A program made the position numbers and the translations under genes. Shown here one piece after another: positions 26,094 through 35,669 of a DNA stretch of 64,000 nucleotides (positions within the stretch are counted from its first letter, which is position 1; each line of letters begins with the position of its first letter). Source of the stretch: Longimicrobiaceae bacterium (GTDB lineage: Bacteria; Gemmatimonadota; Gemmatimonadetes; Longimicrobiales; Longimicrobiaceae); contig DASVBS010000031.1 of assembly GCA_036375715.1 (NCBI GenBank), positions 229,871-293,870 of the forward strand. The letters run 5' to 3'. A model generated the notes under the pieces. That model had not been told where the DNA came from, did not search any database, and worked only from the letters and a program-made list of their open reading frames with translations.

Positions 26094-27185
26094 ATGTCCG
26101 ATCCCCTACGCCACATCAAGCCCCAGGTGCGGGCTCTTTCGGCATACACGCTCCGGCACTACGAGCCGCGCATCAAGCTCAACCAGAACGAGAGCCCGTA
26201 CGATGTGCCGGCGGAGCTCAAGCGCCGCCTGCAGGAGGAACTGGCGGAGCGGCCGTGGAACCGGTATCCGCCCTTCGTGGCGGAGAGCTTCATCGGGGCG
26301 GTAGCCGAGGCGATGGACTGGCCCGCGGACGGGATCCTGGTGGCCAACGGTTCCAACGAGTTGATTCAGGCGACGCTCGCCGTGGTGGTGGGTCCGGGTG
26401 TGTCCGTGGTCATCCCGGAACCGACCTTCACCCTCTACCGGCTGATGACGGAGGTCAACGGCGGCACCGTGCGGTCGGTTCCGCTGCGGCCGGACCTGAG
26501 CTTCGACGTGGATGCGGTGATCGCCACCGCCAGGGAGTCGGACGCGGCGGCGGTGGTGCTCTGCACCCCGAACAACCCGACCGGCGCGGCGCTCACGCGC
26601 GAACAGATCCTGCGCGTTCACCACGAGACCGAAGCGTTGGTCCTCCTGGATCAGGCCTACGTGGAGTTCGGCGGCTTCGACGCGCGGCCCCTGCTCGCGG
26701 AGTGTCCCCGACTGCTGCTGCTGCGCACCTTCAGCAAGGCAATGGCGCTGGCGGGGCTGCGCGCGGGCTACCTCCTCGCCGATCCGGCGATCGTGCGCGA
26801 GGTGAACAAGGCCAAGCTGCCTTACAACATCAACTTCTTCACCGAAGCGGTGGCCGCGGGCGTTCTTCGCCACCGTGCCCTCCTCCAGCCGCAGGTGGAG
26901 GAGATGCGCGCGCAGCGGCAGCGGATCGAGCGGGAGCTCTCGCGCCTCCCCGGCCTGCGCGTCTTCCCCAGCGAGGCGAACTTCGTTCTCTTTCGGGTGG
27001 AGTCGGCGCGGATCGACCACCACGATGTCTTCACCCGCCTCCTGGAAGGGTCCGGCATTCTGGTGCGGGACGTGTCGCGCTACCCGATGCTGGAGCGCTG
27101 CCTCCGGGTGAGCGCCGGCACTCCGGAGGAGACGGGGGAGTTCCTGCAGGCGATGGCGGCAATCATGGAAGAGGGAGGCGCATGA
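26094..27185 (+). CDS. hisC: histidinol-phosphate aminotransferase
   Basis: PLP-dependent transaminase (fold type I) of histidine biosynthesis. ATG at 26094. Signatures: [16 protein letters not shown] at the N-terminus, [45 protein letters not shown] and [20 protein letters not shown] with the PLP Lys. The length (363 aa) is normal. The stop TGA overlaps the hisB ATG, so the two are translationally coupled. First gene of hisC-hisB-hisH-dapF-like-hisF. Confidence 0.96.
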   Translation: MSDPLRHIKPQVRALSAYTLRHYEPRIKLNQNESPYDVPAELKRRLQEELAERPWNRYPPFVAESFIGAVAEAMDWPADGILVANGSNELIQATLAVVVGPGVSVVIPEPTFTLYRLMTEVNGGTVRSVPLRPDLSFDVDAVIATARESDAAAVVLCTPNNPTGAALTREQILRVHHETEALVLLDQAYVEFGGFDARPLLAECPRLLLLRTFSKAMALAGLRAGYLLADPAIVREVNKAKLPYNINFFTEAVAAGVLRHRALLQPQVEEMRAQRQRIERELSRLPGLRVFPSEANFVLFRVESARIDHHDVFTRLLEGSGILVRDVSRYPMLERCLRVSAGTPEETGEFLQAMAAIMEEGGA

Positions 27186-27781
27186 TGGGCAGAGCGGCAG
27201 AGCGCTCGCGCGACACGCGCGAGACGAAGATTCAGGCCCGGGTCGAGCTGGACGGGTCGGGCACCGCGGACGTCCAGACCGGGATCGGCTTCTTCGACCA
27301 CATGCTCCAGGCGCTTGCACGTCACGGGATGTTCGACCTGTTCGTGCGCTGCGACGGCGACCTGCACATCGACGGTCACCACACCGTGGAGGACGTGGGG
27401 ATCGTGCTCGGCGGCGCATTTGCGGAGGCGCTGGGCGACAAGCGGGGGATCGTCCGCTACGCCGATGCCACCGTGCCTCTCGACGAGGCGCTGGTGCGCG
27501 CGGTCGTGGACGTCTCCGGTCGTCCCTTCCTGCATTTCGACGTCCCGGTGCCGCCCGGGCAGCCTCGCATCGGCGATTTCGACGCCGCCCTCTCCGGCGA
27601 GTTCTGGCGCGCCTTCGCGACGGAGTCGCGGATCACCCTGCACCTCGACGCCATCCGCGGAGCGAACGCGCACCACCTGGTCGAAGCCACCTTCAAGGCG
27701 GCGGCCCGGGCGCTCGACCGCGCCACCTCCATCGACCCCCGTCGCGCCGACGCAGTCCCCTCGACCAAGGGAGTTCTTTGA
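27182..27781 (+). CDS. hisB: imidazoleglycerol-phosphate dehydratase
   Basis: Mn-dependent dehydratase converting IGP to imidazole-acetol phosphate. It is the monofunctional form (199 aa) without the phosphatase domain of enterobacterial HisB. Metal-binding His motifs: [27 protein letters not shown] and [19 protein letters not shown]. Two ATGs (27182 and 27185) sit at the junction; GAGGCG lies just upstream. Overlaps hisC and hisH. Confidence 0.96.
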   Translation: MMGRAAERSRDTRETKIQARVELDGSGTADVQTGIGFFDHMLQALARHGMFDLFVRCDGDLHIDGHHTVEDVGIVLGGAFAEALGDKRGIVRYADATVPLDEALVRAVVDVSGRPFLHFDVPVPPGQPRIGDFDAALSGEFWRAFATESRITLHLDAIRGANAHHLVEATFKAAARALDRATSIDPRRADAVPSTKGVL

Positions 27782-28401
27782 GCGCGCGTGTCACCATCCT
27801 CGACTACGGGGCCGGGAACATCCGCTCGGTCGTCAAGGCGTTCGAGCACGAGGGGGCGACCGTCACACTCACCTCCGATCCTGCCATAGCCGCCGCTGCG
27901 CACCGGCTCGTCCTGCCAGGCCAGGGACACTTCGGCCAGTGCATGGAGCAGCTGGAGGCGCGAGGACTGGCCGACGCGGTACGGAGCGTCGTAGCCGCGG
28001 GTCGGCCCTTCCTGGGGATCTGCGTGGGGATGCAGCTCCTCTATGAGGAGAGCGAGGAGGCTCCCGGTGTACGCGGTCTCGGCTTTCTCTCGGGGCGGAT
28101 ACGGCGGATCCCCACCGATCGACCGCTCCCCCACGTGGGATGGAACGCTGTCCGCTTCACCGAGCGGGCGCTCAGCGACCCCCTGCTCTCCGGCGTCGCC
28201 AGCCAAGAGCCGCGCTACTTCTACCACGTGCACAGCTTCGCTCGCCTGGAGCCGACCTCCGACGAGCTGCTCGGCGAGTGCGAATACGACGTCACCTTCG
28301 GCACGATCGTGGGCGGCGACAACGTCTGGGGCGTGCAGTTCCACCCTGAGAAGAGCCAGGAAGACGGGCTCAAAATTTTGCGGAATTTTGCAAGTCTGTG
28401 A
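27778..28401 (+). CDS. hisH: imidazole glycerol phosphate synthase, glutaminase subunit
   Basis: TTG start overlapping the hisB stop (TTGA). Class I glutamine amidotransferase that supplies ammonia to HisF. Signatures: [33 protein letters not shown], the nucleophile elbow [13 protein letters not shown] (catalytic Cys) and [12 protein letters not shown] (catalytic His and Glu). The length (207 aa) is normal. Its partner HisF is not adjacent: the dapF-like gene and two spacers intervene. Confidence 0.96.
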   Translation: MSARVTILDYGAGNIRSVVKAFEHEGATVTLTSDPAIAAAAHRLVLPGQGHFGQCMEQLEARGLADAVRSVVAAGRPFLGICVGMQLLYEESEEAPGVRGLGFLSGRIRRIPTDRPLPHVGWNAVRFTERALSDPLLSGVASQEPRYFYHVHSFARLEPTSDELLGECEYDVTFGTIVGGDNVWGVQFHPEKSQEDGLKILRNFASL

Positions 28402-28546
28402 CGCGAATTTTGAATTATGAGTTTTGAACTTTGAATTGGAGCGTTGTTTGAGAACCCTGCTTCGGCCGGTAATTCGTAATTCGTGATTCATAACCCGTAA
28501 TTTCAACCTTCAATTCAAACTTCAAAATTCATAATTCAAAATTTTG
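28402..28546. repeat. GAATTACG/GAATTTTGAA-type inverted repeat pair A3 between hisH and the dapF-like gene
   Basis: Left arm 28402-28440 (GCGAATTTTGAATTATGA units). Right arm 28468-28546 (GTAATTCGTAATTCGTGATTC, then TTCAAAATTCATAATTC units). The right arm ends 6 bp before the dapF-like ATG, leaving no room for a normal ribosome site. The right arm is twice the length of the left. Confidence 0.85.
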
Positions 28547-28552
28547 ACGCGT

Positions 28553-29425
28553 ATGTCCCTCCGCTTCTTCAAGGCTCACGGCCTGGGTAACGACTACATC
28601 GCCCTCGAGCTGGAGGAGGTGCCGTTTGCCCTTCGGACGCAGGCGATTCGGTTGATCTGCGACCGGCACCTGGGAGTCGGGTCGGACGGGATTCTGGCGC
28701 GGACCGGGAGCGGGGTGGCGGACTTCGGCGTGCGCATCTTCAATCCCGATGGGTCGGAGGCGGAGAAGAGCGGCAACGGTCTGCGGATCTTCGCGCGCTA
28801 TCTGCTCGGGCGCGGGGAGGTGGAGGTGGGACGCGCCTTCACGGTCGAGACCCTGGGAGGGGTGGTGCGGATGGTGGTGCTGGCGCAGCACGAGGACTCC
28901 GCCGACGTCGAAGTCGAGATGGGGCGTGCCAGCTTCCGCAGCAGCGCGGTCGGCCTCGTCGGACCGGATCGGGAGGTGCAGGGCGAGCTGCTCGAGCTCG
29001 AGGGTGGAGATCGGGTCGCGATCGACACCGTCTCCATCGGCAATCCCCACTGCGTCGTCTTCCAGGACGAGGTGGACGTCTCCGATCTGCGTCGAAGGGC
29101 TCCGCAGATCTCCACCCACCCCTGGTTCGAGCGAGGGACGAACGTTCAGTTCGCCCGGGCTGCCGGGAGGAGTGTGGTAGAGGCGTGGGTCTGGGAGCGC
29201 GGAGCAGGGGAGACCCATGCATCCGGCTCGAGCGCCTGCGCCGTCGCGGCGGCTGCGGTGCGGCGGGGTCTCGTCAGTTCCCGGGAGGTAGAGGTACGCA
29301 TGCCGGGGGGAACTCTTTTCGTGCGTGTGGGGGAGGATTGGGAGCTGGTGCTGCGTGGCCCGGTGGAGGGGGTGTATGAGGGGGTGCTTCTGCCGGAGAT
29401 GCTGGAACGCCTCAGCGGGGCTTAG
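28553..29425 (+). CDS. diaminopimelate-epimerase-like protein with both catalytic Cys replaced by Ser
   Basis: The fold and family are clear: two-domain DapF architecture with FFKAHGLGNDYIALEL at the start, IFNPDGSEAEKSGNGLRIFA, SIGNPHCVVF and VWERGAGETHASGSSACA. In authentic DapF two cysteines act as the acid/base pair (C73 in QCGNG and C217 in ACGSG of the E. coli enzyme). Here they are Ser73 (AGC, 28769) and Ser224 (TCC, 29222). The gene lies between hisH and hisF, the usual place of hisA. It may be a DapF with altered chemistry, a non-epimerase paralogue, or recruited to histidine synthesis; this is open. Start at ATG 28553. Confidence 0.85.
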   Translation: MSLRFFKAHGLGNDYIALELEEVPFALRTQAIRLICDRHLGVGSDGILARTGSGVADFGVRIFNPDGSEAEKSGNGLRIFARYLLGRGEVEVGRAFTVETLGGVVRMVVLAQHEDSADVEVEMGRASFRSSAVGLVGPDREVQGELLELEGGDRVAIDTVSIGNPHCVVFQDEVDVSDLRRRAPQISTHPWFERGTNVQFARAAGRSVVEAWVWERGAGETHASGSSACAVAAAAVRRGLVSSREVEVRMPGGTLFVRVGEDWELVLRGPVEGVYEGVLLPEMLERLSGA

Positions 29426-29621
29426 GGGGTCGCCTGCGGCGGGCTTTGCGGGGTGATGCAGGAGGATGATGATCGCCGTTGGCTTCGAGAGCCGGCGGTT
29501 CGGTCCTGTTCGCGCTGGTGCCGGGCCACTCGCGCCACGCACCAAGTCTGTCGCCTCTTTCGTCGCCCGACGGCAGCCGGCCATCCCGACCCGGGGGGGC
29601 GAAATCTGGGACTGCATAGCC

Positions 29622-30392
29622 ATGTCGCTTGCTAAACGCATCATTCCCTGTCTCGACGTGAAGGACGGTCGGGTGGTGAAGGGAATTCAGTTCGTCAGCC
29701 TGCGGGACGCCGGTGATCCGGTGGAGCAGGCGATCCGCTACGACGCCGAGCGGGCGGACGAGCTCGTTTTCCTGGACATCACCGCCTCGCACGAGGGGCG
29801 CGCGTCGATGCTGGACATGATCCGTCGCACGGCCGACTCGATCTTCATCCCCTTCACGGTGGGCGGTGGGGTGCGTTCGATCGACGATTTCCTGGCGATT
29901 CTGGGAGCCGGCGCCGACAAGGTGGGGGTGAACACGGCGGCGCTGCGCGATCCGGAGCTGATTGCGCGCGCTGCCCATCGCTTCGGCTCCCAGTGTGTGG
30001 TCGTGGCCATCGACGCGCGCCGCTCCGACGCGCCGTCCGCCCCCTCCGGCTGGGAGGTCTACACCCACGGCGGTAGAAACCCGACCGGGGTTGACGCCAT
30101 CGAGTGGGCGGCGCGCGTGGAATCGCTCGGCGCCGGTGAGATCCTGCTCACCTCCATGGACACTGACGGGACGCGGAACGGCTACGATCTCGAGCTGATC
30201 CGTGCCACCACCGCCACCGTCCGCATTCCCGTCATCGCCTCCGGCGGCGCCGGCAACCTCGCTCACCTCGACGAGGCGCTCACCGCCGGCGCCCACGCCG
30301 TCCTGGCCGCCTCCATCTTCCACTTCGGCGAGATCAGCGTGCCCGAAGCCCGGCGATATCTAGCAGAGCGCGGGCACCCGGTGCGGCTCTAG
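29622..30392 (+). CDS. hisF: imidazole glycerol phosphate synthase, cyclase subunit
   Basis: TIM-barrel cyclase that pairs with HisH to make IGP and AICAR. The start at 29622 gives [20 protein letters not shown], aligning with family N-termini; the frame stays open to 29466 but the extra residues do not look family-like. Signatures: catalytic Asp in [41 protein letters not shown] (second catalytic Asp) and VIASGGAGN. 256 aa, normal length. It is HisF rather than HisA by [12 protein letters not shown] and SMDTDGT. No hisA is present in the window. Confidence 0.96.
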   Translation: MSLAKRIIPCLDVKDGRVVKGIQFVSLRDAGDPVEQAIRYDAERADELVFLDITASHEGRASMLDMIRRTADSIFIPFTVGGGVRSIDDFLAILGAGADKVGVNTAALRDPELIARAAHRFGSQCVVVAIDARRSDAPSAPSGWEVYTHGGRNPTGVDAIEWAARVESLGAGEILLTSMDTDGTRNGYDLELIRATTATVRIPVIASGGAGNLAHLDEALTAGAHAVLAASIFHFGEISVPEARRYLAERGHPVRL

Positions 30393-30396
30393 ATGA

Positions 30397-30624
30397 AATT
30401 ACGAATTACGAATTACGAATTACGAATTTTGGGGGCTGGTCTCGAGCGAACCACGGAGAACGCAGAGGATAACGCGGCGGTCACAGAGGATGACGATTTG
30501 TTAATTAAACCTTAGGTACTCTGGAGTGGCCGGCCCTTTTATCCGTCTACCTCCGTGCCCTCTGCGAAAGCCTCTGCGACCTCAGCGGTCCGCCGTAATT
30601 CGTAATTGGTAATTCGTAATTTTT
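30397..30624. repeat. nested inverted repeats A4 (GAATTACG) and B (CGCAGAGG) between hisF and lptG
   Basis: Outer arms: 30397-30430 (four GAATTACG units) and 30593-30624 (CGTAATTC units). Inner arms: 30450-30490 (CCACGGAGAACGCAGAGG, then CACAGAGG) and 30549-30589 (CTCCGTGCCCTCTGCG, then CCTCTGCG). The core 30491-30548 is AT-richer (TTAATTAAAC). The region lies between convergent genes and could fold into one long stem. Confidence 0.85.
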
Positions 30625-30630
30625 GCGCCG

Positions 30631-31704
30631 CTACGTCCTCACCCGCCACAGCAGATACACTCCCCCGATGAGGAACAGCGCGTTGGGTCCCCAGGCGGCG
30701 AGGAGGGGGTGGAGGGCGCCGCTGGCGCCCACGGCGGTGCCGACGCGGAAGAGGAGCAGGTAGATCATCGTCACGGCGAGGCTGACGCCCACGCCAAAGG
30801 CGGCGCCGCCGCGCTGGGTGCTGGTGGAGAGCGGTGCGCCGAACAGGACGATCACCAGGATGGCCAGGGGAAGGGAGATCTTCTGGGCCAGCTCCACCTC
30901 CAGCTTGCGGGTGTCCCCTCCCGAGCGTCGCACGATCTGCAGGAAGCGCTGCATCTCGTCGTAGCGCATCTCCTCGGGCTCTTTGGGGCGCGCCAGCAAC
31001 TCCTCAGGGGTCTCCGCCAGAGTGGAGACGTGCGCCGAATCGAAGGAGAAGGAGAGCTCCTCCGAGGTGGCGTCATCGAAGGTTCGCAGCCAACCCCGAC
31101 CGAAGATCCACCCGGTATCCGGGCGCCACTCGGCCCGCCGGGCCACCATATGCACTCCGGGGGTGGATGGGCCCGCCTCGCGCTCCAGCACGACCTCCGA
31201 CATCTGGTCGTGCTCCGAATCCAACCTGCGTGCCGAGAGCGTGAACCCGGACTCGGTCTGGAAGACGAAGTTCGTGCGCAGCGTTCCCATCGTGAATTGG
31301 CGTTCCCCGACGAGCTCCATGCGCCTCTGGTTCGCCGCGGGGATCAGCTCTCCCAGCCAGATCGTTCCCACGCTCAGCAGCGCCGCCATCACCAGCAGCG
31401 GGGCGATCAGCCGATAGAAGCTGATGCCGCCGGCCTTGGCCGCGGTGATCTCCTGGTGCCGGGTCATGCTGCTGATCGTGAAGATCGTCGCCACCAGCGC
31501 CGCGACCGGTAGCGCCCAGTAGATCGTTTGTGGGAAGAAGTAGAGGTAGGAGAGCGCCACGTCCCCGCGCGGGATTCCCCGCGATAGGTATTTATCCAGG
31601 TTGTCGGTGACGTCTGCCACGATGAAGAGCAGGGGAAGGCCCAATACCAGCCCCAGCATCGTGGCGATGAACTGCCGCAGGATGTAGCGGTCGAGAATGC
31701 TCAT
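30631..31704 (-). CDS. lptG: LptF/LptG-family LPS export permease (LptG-like)
   Basis: Start at 31704, with GGAGGGG just upstream on the minus strand; it overlaps the upstream lptF by 4 bases. 357 aa, YjgP/YjgQ family: N-terminal MSILDRYILRQFIATMLGLV, three N-terminal helices, a periplasmic beta-jellyroll region (about 130-265), and three C-terminal helices with ILVIVLFGAPLSTSTQRGGA. LptF and LptG form the membrane part of the LptB2FG transporter that extracts LPS from the inner membrane. The LptG name follows from gene order and smaller size and is not proven. Confidence 0.85.
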   Translation of the reverse strand: MSILDRYILRQFIATMLGLVLGLPLLFIVADVTDNLDKYLSRGIPRGDVALSYLYFFPQTIYWALPVAALVATIFTISSMTRHQEITAAKAGGISFYRLIAPLLVMAALLSVGTIWLGELIPAANQRRMELVGERQFTMGTLRTNFVFQTESGFTLSARRLDSEHDQMSEVVLEREAGPSTPGVHMVARRAEWRPDTGWIFGRGWLRTFDDATSEELSFSFDSAHVSTLAETPEELLARPKEPEEMRYDEMQRFLQIVRRSGGDTRKLEVELAQKISLPLAILVIVLFGAPLSTSTQRGGAAFGVGVSLAVTMIYLLLFRVGTAVGASGALHPLLAAWGPNALFLIGGVYLLWRVRT

Positions 31705-33032
31705 GCCGTCCCCTCCGCGCGGCGGTGACTCCGGCGGCGCAGCGAGACACGAAGCCAGGACGGCAGTCTCCAACCACCGCCTCGGGTGGTCGCCTGCTCC
31801 CTCCCCATCCGCCACACGCCCAGCAGGCCGAGCGTACCGAAGATCCCGTTAGTCAACCACATCGCCATCCACGGAGGCATCAGCCCCTGGTCGGCAAGCG
31901 CCTCACCGCCGATCAGCCCCACGTAATAAACGGAGAAGATCGTCAGGCTGGCGGCGATGACCATCCCCAGCCCGCCGCGCGGAAAACGCAGCGCCAGCGG
32001 CACCCCCACCAATACGAAGACGAGGGTGGCCGCGGCGATCGAGTACTTCTTCTGGATCTCGACCTGGTAGCGGCGAATCTCCCGTTTCACCCCCTGGATC
32101 CGAGCCTCCGCGTAGGGCAGCAGGCGACCCTGGACCTCCATCTGCTCAGGGACCCCCGCCGAAGGGGGGATCGGCTTGTTCTTGTTGGCCTCGAGATTCG
32201 CCAGCTGTACGCGCAACGCCGCGATCGTGTCGCGCATCATGGACGCCGGCATGTCTCGATCGGTGCGGCGGCCGCTGTCCTCGGAGCGCTCCAGCGTCTG
32301 GCGCACACCCGGCATTCGCAGTATCTGCTGCTTGAAGGTGATTCGCTGGAACGCCTCCGGATCATTCCCCTGCATCTCGCGAATGGAGCCGTCGTACAGC
32401 GTCAGCATGAAGTCGGCGCCGTCCGCCGAGCGGAGCATGCGACCGGAATCGGCGTAGATGGTGCGCGTCTTGTTCGGACTGCTGACGTCGTAGATGGCCA
32501 CGTCATACAGGCGACTCCCCGCCTCGTCGATCTCGGTGGCCTGGATGTAGAACTGCGATCCGTCCCCGGTGGTCACCGAGTTGATGATCTGCGGCTGGAG
32601 CGCCAGCAGCGGGCTGGTCTGTCCTATGTCCGTCATGAGGATCCGCCAGCGGAAGTTGGCGGCGGGCAGGACTTCGTTGTTGAACCAGACCATCACCCCC
32701 GCGATCACGCTCGCCACCAGCAGCAGCGGCAGCACGATGCGTCTGAGGTCGACCCCGCTCGCGCGCAGTGCGGTGATCTCGTTCTCTGCCGCCATCTGGG
32801 AGAAGGCGTAGAGCACGGCGACCAGCACCGACATGGGGAGGGTGAGGGCGATGTTCGCAGGTAGCGAGAGGACGAAGAACTCGAGGAAGATCCGGACGGG
32901 CAGCCCCTTCCCCGCGAGGTCGGCCAGAGACCTCGCCAGGGTGTTGATCAGGATCACGCCGGTCAGCGCCACGAAGGCGAAGATCAGCGGACCGACGTGC
33001 GCCCTGAGCAGGTAGCGCGTGAGGACCTTCAT
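31701..33032 (-). CDS. lptF: LptF-like LPS export permease, copy 1
   Basis: 443 aa, YjgP/YjgQ family: MKVLTRYLLRAHVGPLIFAF, PMSVLVAVLYAFSQMAAENEI (coupling-helix region), ALRASGVDLRRIVLPLLLVA, a large periplasmic domain with a central coiled coil (about 245-310), and C-terminal helices containing VFVLVGVPLALRFPRGGLGM. The periplasmic part is about 85 residues longer than in the LptG-like protein. It is 7 bp downstream of a close paralogue at 33040-34368; the two share long identical stretches. Confidence 0.88.
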   Translation of the reverse strand: MKVLTRYLLRAHVGPLIFAFVALTGVILINTLARSLADLAGKGLPVRIFLEFFVLSLPANIALTLPMSVLVAVLYAFSQMAAENEITALRASGVDLRRIVLPLLLVASVIAGVMVWFNNEVLPAANFRWRILMTDIGQTSPLLALQPQIINSVTTGDGSQFYIQATEIDEAGSRLYDVAIYDVSSPNKTRTIYADSGRMLRSADGADFMLTLYDGSIREMQGNDPEAFQRITFKQQILRMPGVRQTLERSEDSGRRTDRDMPASMMRDTIAALRVQLANLEANKNKPIPPSAGVPEQMEVQGRLLPYAEARIQGVKREIRRYQVEIQKKYSIAAATLVFVLVGVPLALRFPRGGLGMVIAASLTIFSVYYVGLIGGEALADQGLMPPWMAMWLTNGIFGTLGLLGVWRMGREQATTRGGGWRLPSWLRVSLRRRSHRRAEGTA

Positions 33033-33039
33033 CGTCCGC

Positions 33040-34368
33040 TTACGCCTCCACCGGGGTGGGCGCAGTGCGCTGCCGGAAGGGAAGCCGTAAGCGCCACGCA
33101 GGCCAGCCTCCTCCCCGTGCAGTCGAATGCTCTCCGCCCAACCTCCATAAACCGATCAATCCGAGGATCCCGAAGATTCCATTGGTGAACCACATTGCCA
33201 GCCAGGGGGGCACGTACCCGGCATTCCCCAGCGCCTCGCCCCCGATCAACCCGACATAGTAGACCGAGAAGATAGCCAGACTCGCGGCAATGACCATCCC
33301 GACCCCTCCACGGGGGAAGCGGAGCGCGAGCGGAACGCCGATCAGGACGAAGACCAGGGTGGCTGACGCGATTGCGTACTTCTTCTGAATCTCGACCTGC
33401 AGCTCACGAATCCGGAAGAGGATCCCTTCTTCCTGAGCTCGGGAGAAGGGGACGTGCCGTCCTTGCACCTCTACCGAGTCGGGGATGCCGGCGGAAGGTG
33501 GCGGCACGACCGAAGCCCGCTCTCTCGCCTCTGCCAGCTCGGCCCGCAGGGTGTCGATTCGCGCCCGCATCATCTGCGTCGTCATGTCGCGGTCGGTGCG
33601 GAAGCTCTCCCCTTCGCTGCGATCGAGCGCCTGACGCACGCCGTCCACCCGCAGGACATGCTCCTGGAAGGTCATCCGCCGGAACGACTCGGGGTCTTCC
33701 CGCTCCATCTCACGGAGGTGACCGTCGAAGAGGACCAGCACCAGGTCGGTCCCGGCCGCGGTCTGTTGCATCCGCGCCGAGTCTGCGTAGATCGTCCGGC
33801 TTCGGCCGGGATCGCTAACATCGTGGATCGTCACGTCCCGCAGCCGGTTGTCCGTCTCGTCGACCTCGGTGGCCTGCACGTAGAAGCGGGAGCTCCCGTC
33901 TCCAGTGGCGAGCTCGTTGACGACCTGCGGACGGATGAAGAGCAAAGGACTGGTCTGCGCCACGTCCATCATCAGCGTGCGCCAGCGGTAGTTCGCGGCC
34001 GGCAGCACCTCGTTGTTGAACCGGATCATCCCCGCGGTGATCAGTGTCGCCACGAGCAGGAGCGGCAGGACCATCCGGCGCAGGTCGATCCCACTGGCCC
34101 GCAGCGCGGTGATCTCGTTCTCCGCGGCCATCTGCGAGAAGGTGTAGAGCACCGCCACCAGCACCGACATCGGCAGGGTCAGGGCGATGTTCGCCGGGAG
34201 CGAGAGCAGGAAGAACTCGAAGAAGACGCTGGTCGGCAACCCCTTGCCGACCAGATCCGCCATCGACCGCGCCAGCGTGTTGATCAGCACCACCCCCGTC
34301 AACGCCACGAAGGCGAAGAGCAGGGGGCCGGCGTGCGCACGCAGGAGATAGCGGGTCAGAACGGACAT
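33040..34368 (-). CDS. LptF-like LPS export permease, copy 2 (tandem paralogue)
   Basis: Start at 34368 gives MSVLTRYLLRAHAGPLLFAF, aligned residue for residue with copy 1; a longer frame to 34425 is not needed. Shared stretches include the PMSVLVAVLYTFSQMAAENEI region and IPLALRFPRGG-type C-terminal helices (IGVPLALRFPRGGVGM). Divergence is concentrated in the periplasmic jellyroll and the coiled-coil insert (TDRDMTTQMMRARIDTLRAE). The cell therefore encodes two F-type half-permeases beside one G-type. First gene of the minus-strand operon. Confidence 0.87.
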   Translation of the reverse strand: MSVLTRYLLRAHAGPLLFAFVALTGVVLINTLARSMADLVGKGLPTSVFFEFFLLSLPANIALTLPMSVLVAVLYTFSQMAAENEITALRASGIDLRRMVLPLLLVATLITAGMIRFNNEVLPAANYRWRTLMMDVAQTSPLLFIRPQVVNELATGDGSSRFYVQATEVDETDNRLRDVTIHDVSDPGRSRTIYADSARMQQTAAGTDLVLVLFDGHLREMEREDPESFRRMTFQEHVLRVDGVRQALDRSEGESFRTDRDMTTQMMRARIDTLRAELAEARERASVVPPPSAGIPDSVEVQGRHVPFSRAQEEGILFRIRELQVEIQKKYAIASATLVFVLIGVPLALRFPRGGVGMVIAASLAIFSVYYVGLIGGEALGNAGYVPPWLAMWFTNGIFGILGLIGLWRLGGEHSTARGGGWPAWRLRLPFRQRTAPTPVEA

Positions 34369-34715
34369 CGGTGACAGGTTCCGGCGTCGGGTCGTGGGGT
34401 CCGAGTCGAGGTTGGTCGCACCCACCCGGCGAAGTATCTACCCATGTATCGTAGGTGCGTCCCGGAGCGGACCGGCATGTGACCAGCACCGCTCCATTCA
34501 GCGCCCGCACCACCAACCCTGGACGCCGCGGACCGGTCCTTGTTGTGTAGTGCGCCGGCACTGGCGCGGACGGCTCGAGCTCGGAATTCTGGATCGATCG
34601 ACACTCTACCCCGCTCCTGGCGTCAAGTTGCCGGAACGACGCCGTTTGGGGCCGGGTACTTAGCGCGTCCCGCGCGGCCCCGTCGCGCCTGTCCGCAGCG
34701 TCTCACCTGAGAACC
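34369..34715. promoter_or_regulatory. divergent intergenic region (lpt operon / M28 peptidase)
   Basis: About 350 bp between divergent genes that must carry both promoters. I see no confident -35/-10 pair, no repeat arm and no convincing small gene. Confidence 0.4.
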
Positions 34716-35666
34716 ATGTCGGCTCCCCCGCTCACCGCCTTGATTCGAAGCATTCTGGTCGTTCTGCTTCTCCCCCTGCTGTCCGCATGTCCGGGCGACG
34801 GAGGCGCGATGCCCCGGGTGGACCGGCCGTCCTTCCCGGGGGACCTCGCCCATCAGCTCCTCGTGGAGCAGGTCGGATTCGGGCCGCGCATTCCGGGCCA
34901 GCCGGGTCACGAGCAGCAGCTCGCCTGGATGAAGGAATGGCTCGCCGCCCGTGCGGACACGCTCATCGAGCAGCCGTTCGTCTACACGACCACCGGAGGC
35001 GAGATCCTCTCCCTGACCAACCTGTTCGCGCGCTTCAACCCGCAGGCCCGGGACCGCGTGCTGCTGGTGGCCCACTGGGACACCCGCCCACTCGCCGATC
35101 GGGGTCGCACTCCCGAAGAGCGGCAGCAGCCGGTGCCCGGCGCCAACGACGGGGCCTCCGGCACGGCGGTGCTGATGGTGCTCGCCGAACTCTTCAATCA
35201 GCAGGCGCCACCGCTCGGCGTCGATCTGCTCCTGGTGGATGGCGAGGACTACGGACCCCAGACGTCGGACATGTTCCTGGGGGCGCGTCACTTCGCTGAA
35301 AATCAGCCGGCTGGGTACCCGCCGCTCTACGGGATCCTGCTCGATATGGTGGGGGATGCCGACCTGCGGGTTGCGCGGGAGGGCTATTCGCAGGAGCGCG
35401 CCCCCGAGGTTCTGACGCGCGTATGGGAGGTCGCTCACGAGCTTGGCTACGGGGGGATCTTCGTCGAGCAGCCGGGCGGCTACGTCAGCGACGACCATCT
35501 TCCGCTCAACGAAGCGGGGATCCGCACCATCGACATCATCGACTTCGAGTACGGCCCCGACAACGCCTACTGGCACACCCCGCAGGACATTCCGGAGAAC
35601 ACCAGCGCCGAGAGCCTGGAAGTGGTCGGAGAGGTGATCGCCGAGCTGGTCTACCGAGGGGGGTGA
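34716..35666 (+). CDS. M28-family zinc peptidase / glutaminyl-cyclase-like lipoprotein
   Basis: Lipoprotein signal with lipobox LLSAC (Cys25). The M28 fold shows all expected metal ligands: VAHWDTRP (His120), PGANDGASGTAVLM (Asp145), LLVDGEDYG (Glu177/Asp178), ILLDMVGD (Asp210) and a C-terminal YWHTPQDIPEN His. The compact single-domain form (316 aa) and the HWDTRP/DGEDYG strings are closest to glutaminyl-peptide cyclases, which form N-terminal pyroglutamate, but aminopeptidase activity cannot be excluded. Acts in the periplasm. Followed after 3 bp by the HhH gene. Confidence 0.9.
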   Translation: MSAPPLTALIRSILVVLLLPLLSACPGDGGAMPRVDRPSFPGDLAHQLLVEQVGFGPRIPGQPGHEQQLAWMKEWLAARADTLIEQPFVYTTTGGEILSLTNLFARFNPQARDRVLLVAHWDTRPLADRGRTPEERQQPVPGANDGASGTAVLMVLAELFNQQAPPLGVDLLLVDGEDYGPQTSDMFLGARHFAENQPAGYPPLYGILLDMVGDADLRVAREGYSQERAPEVLTRVWEVAHELGYGGIFVEQPGGYVSDDHLPLNEAGIRTIDIIDFEYGPDNAYWHTPQDIPENTSAESLEVVGEVIAELVYRGG

Positions 35667-35669
35667 GGT

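Noticed and set aside
28553..29425. Naming the gene dapF or hisA outright
   Set aside because: The fold is DapF-like, but both catalytic cysteines are missing and the position is only circumstantial evidence for a HisA role.
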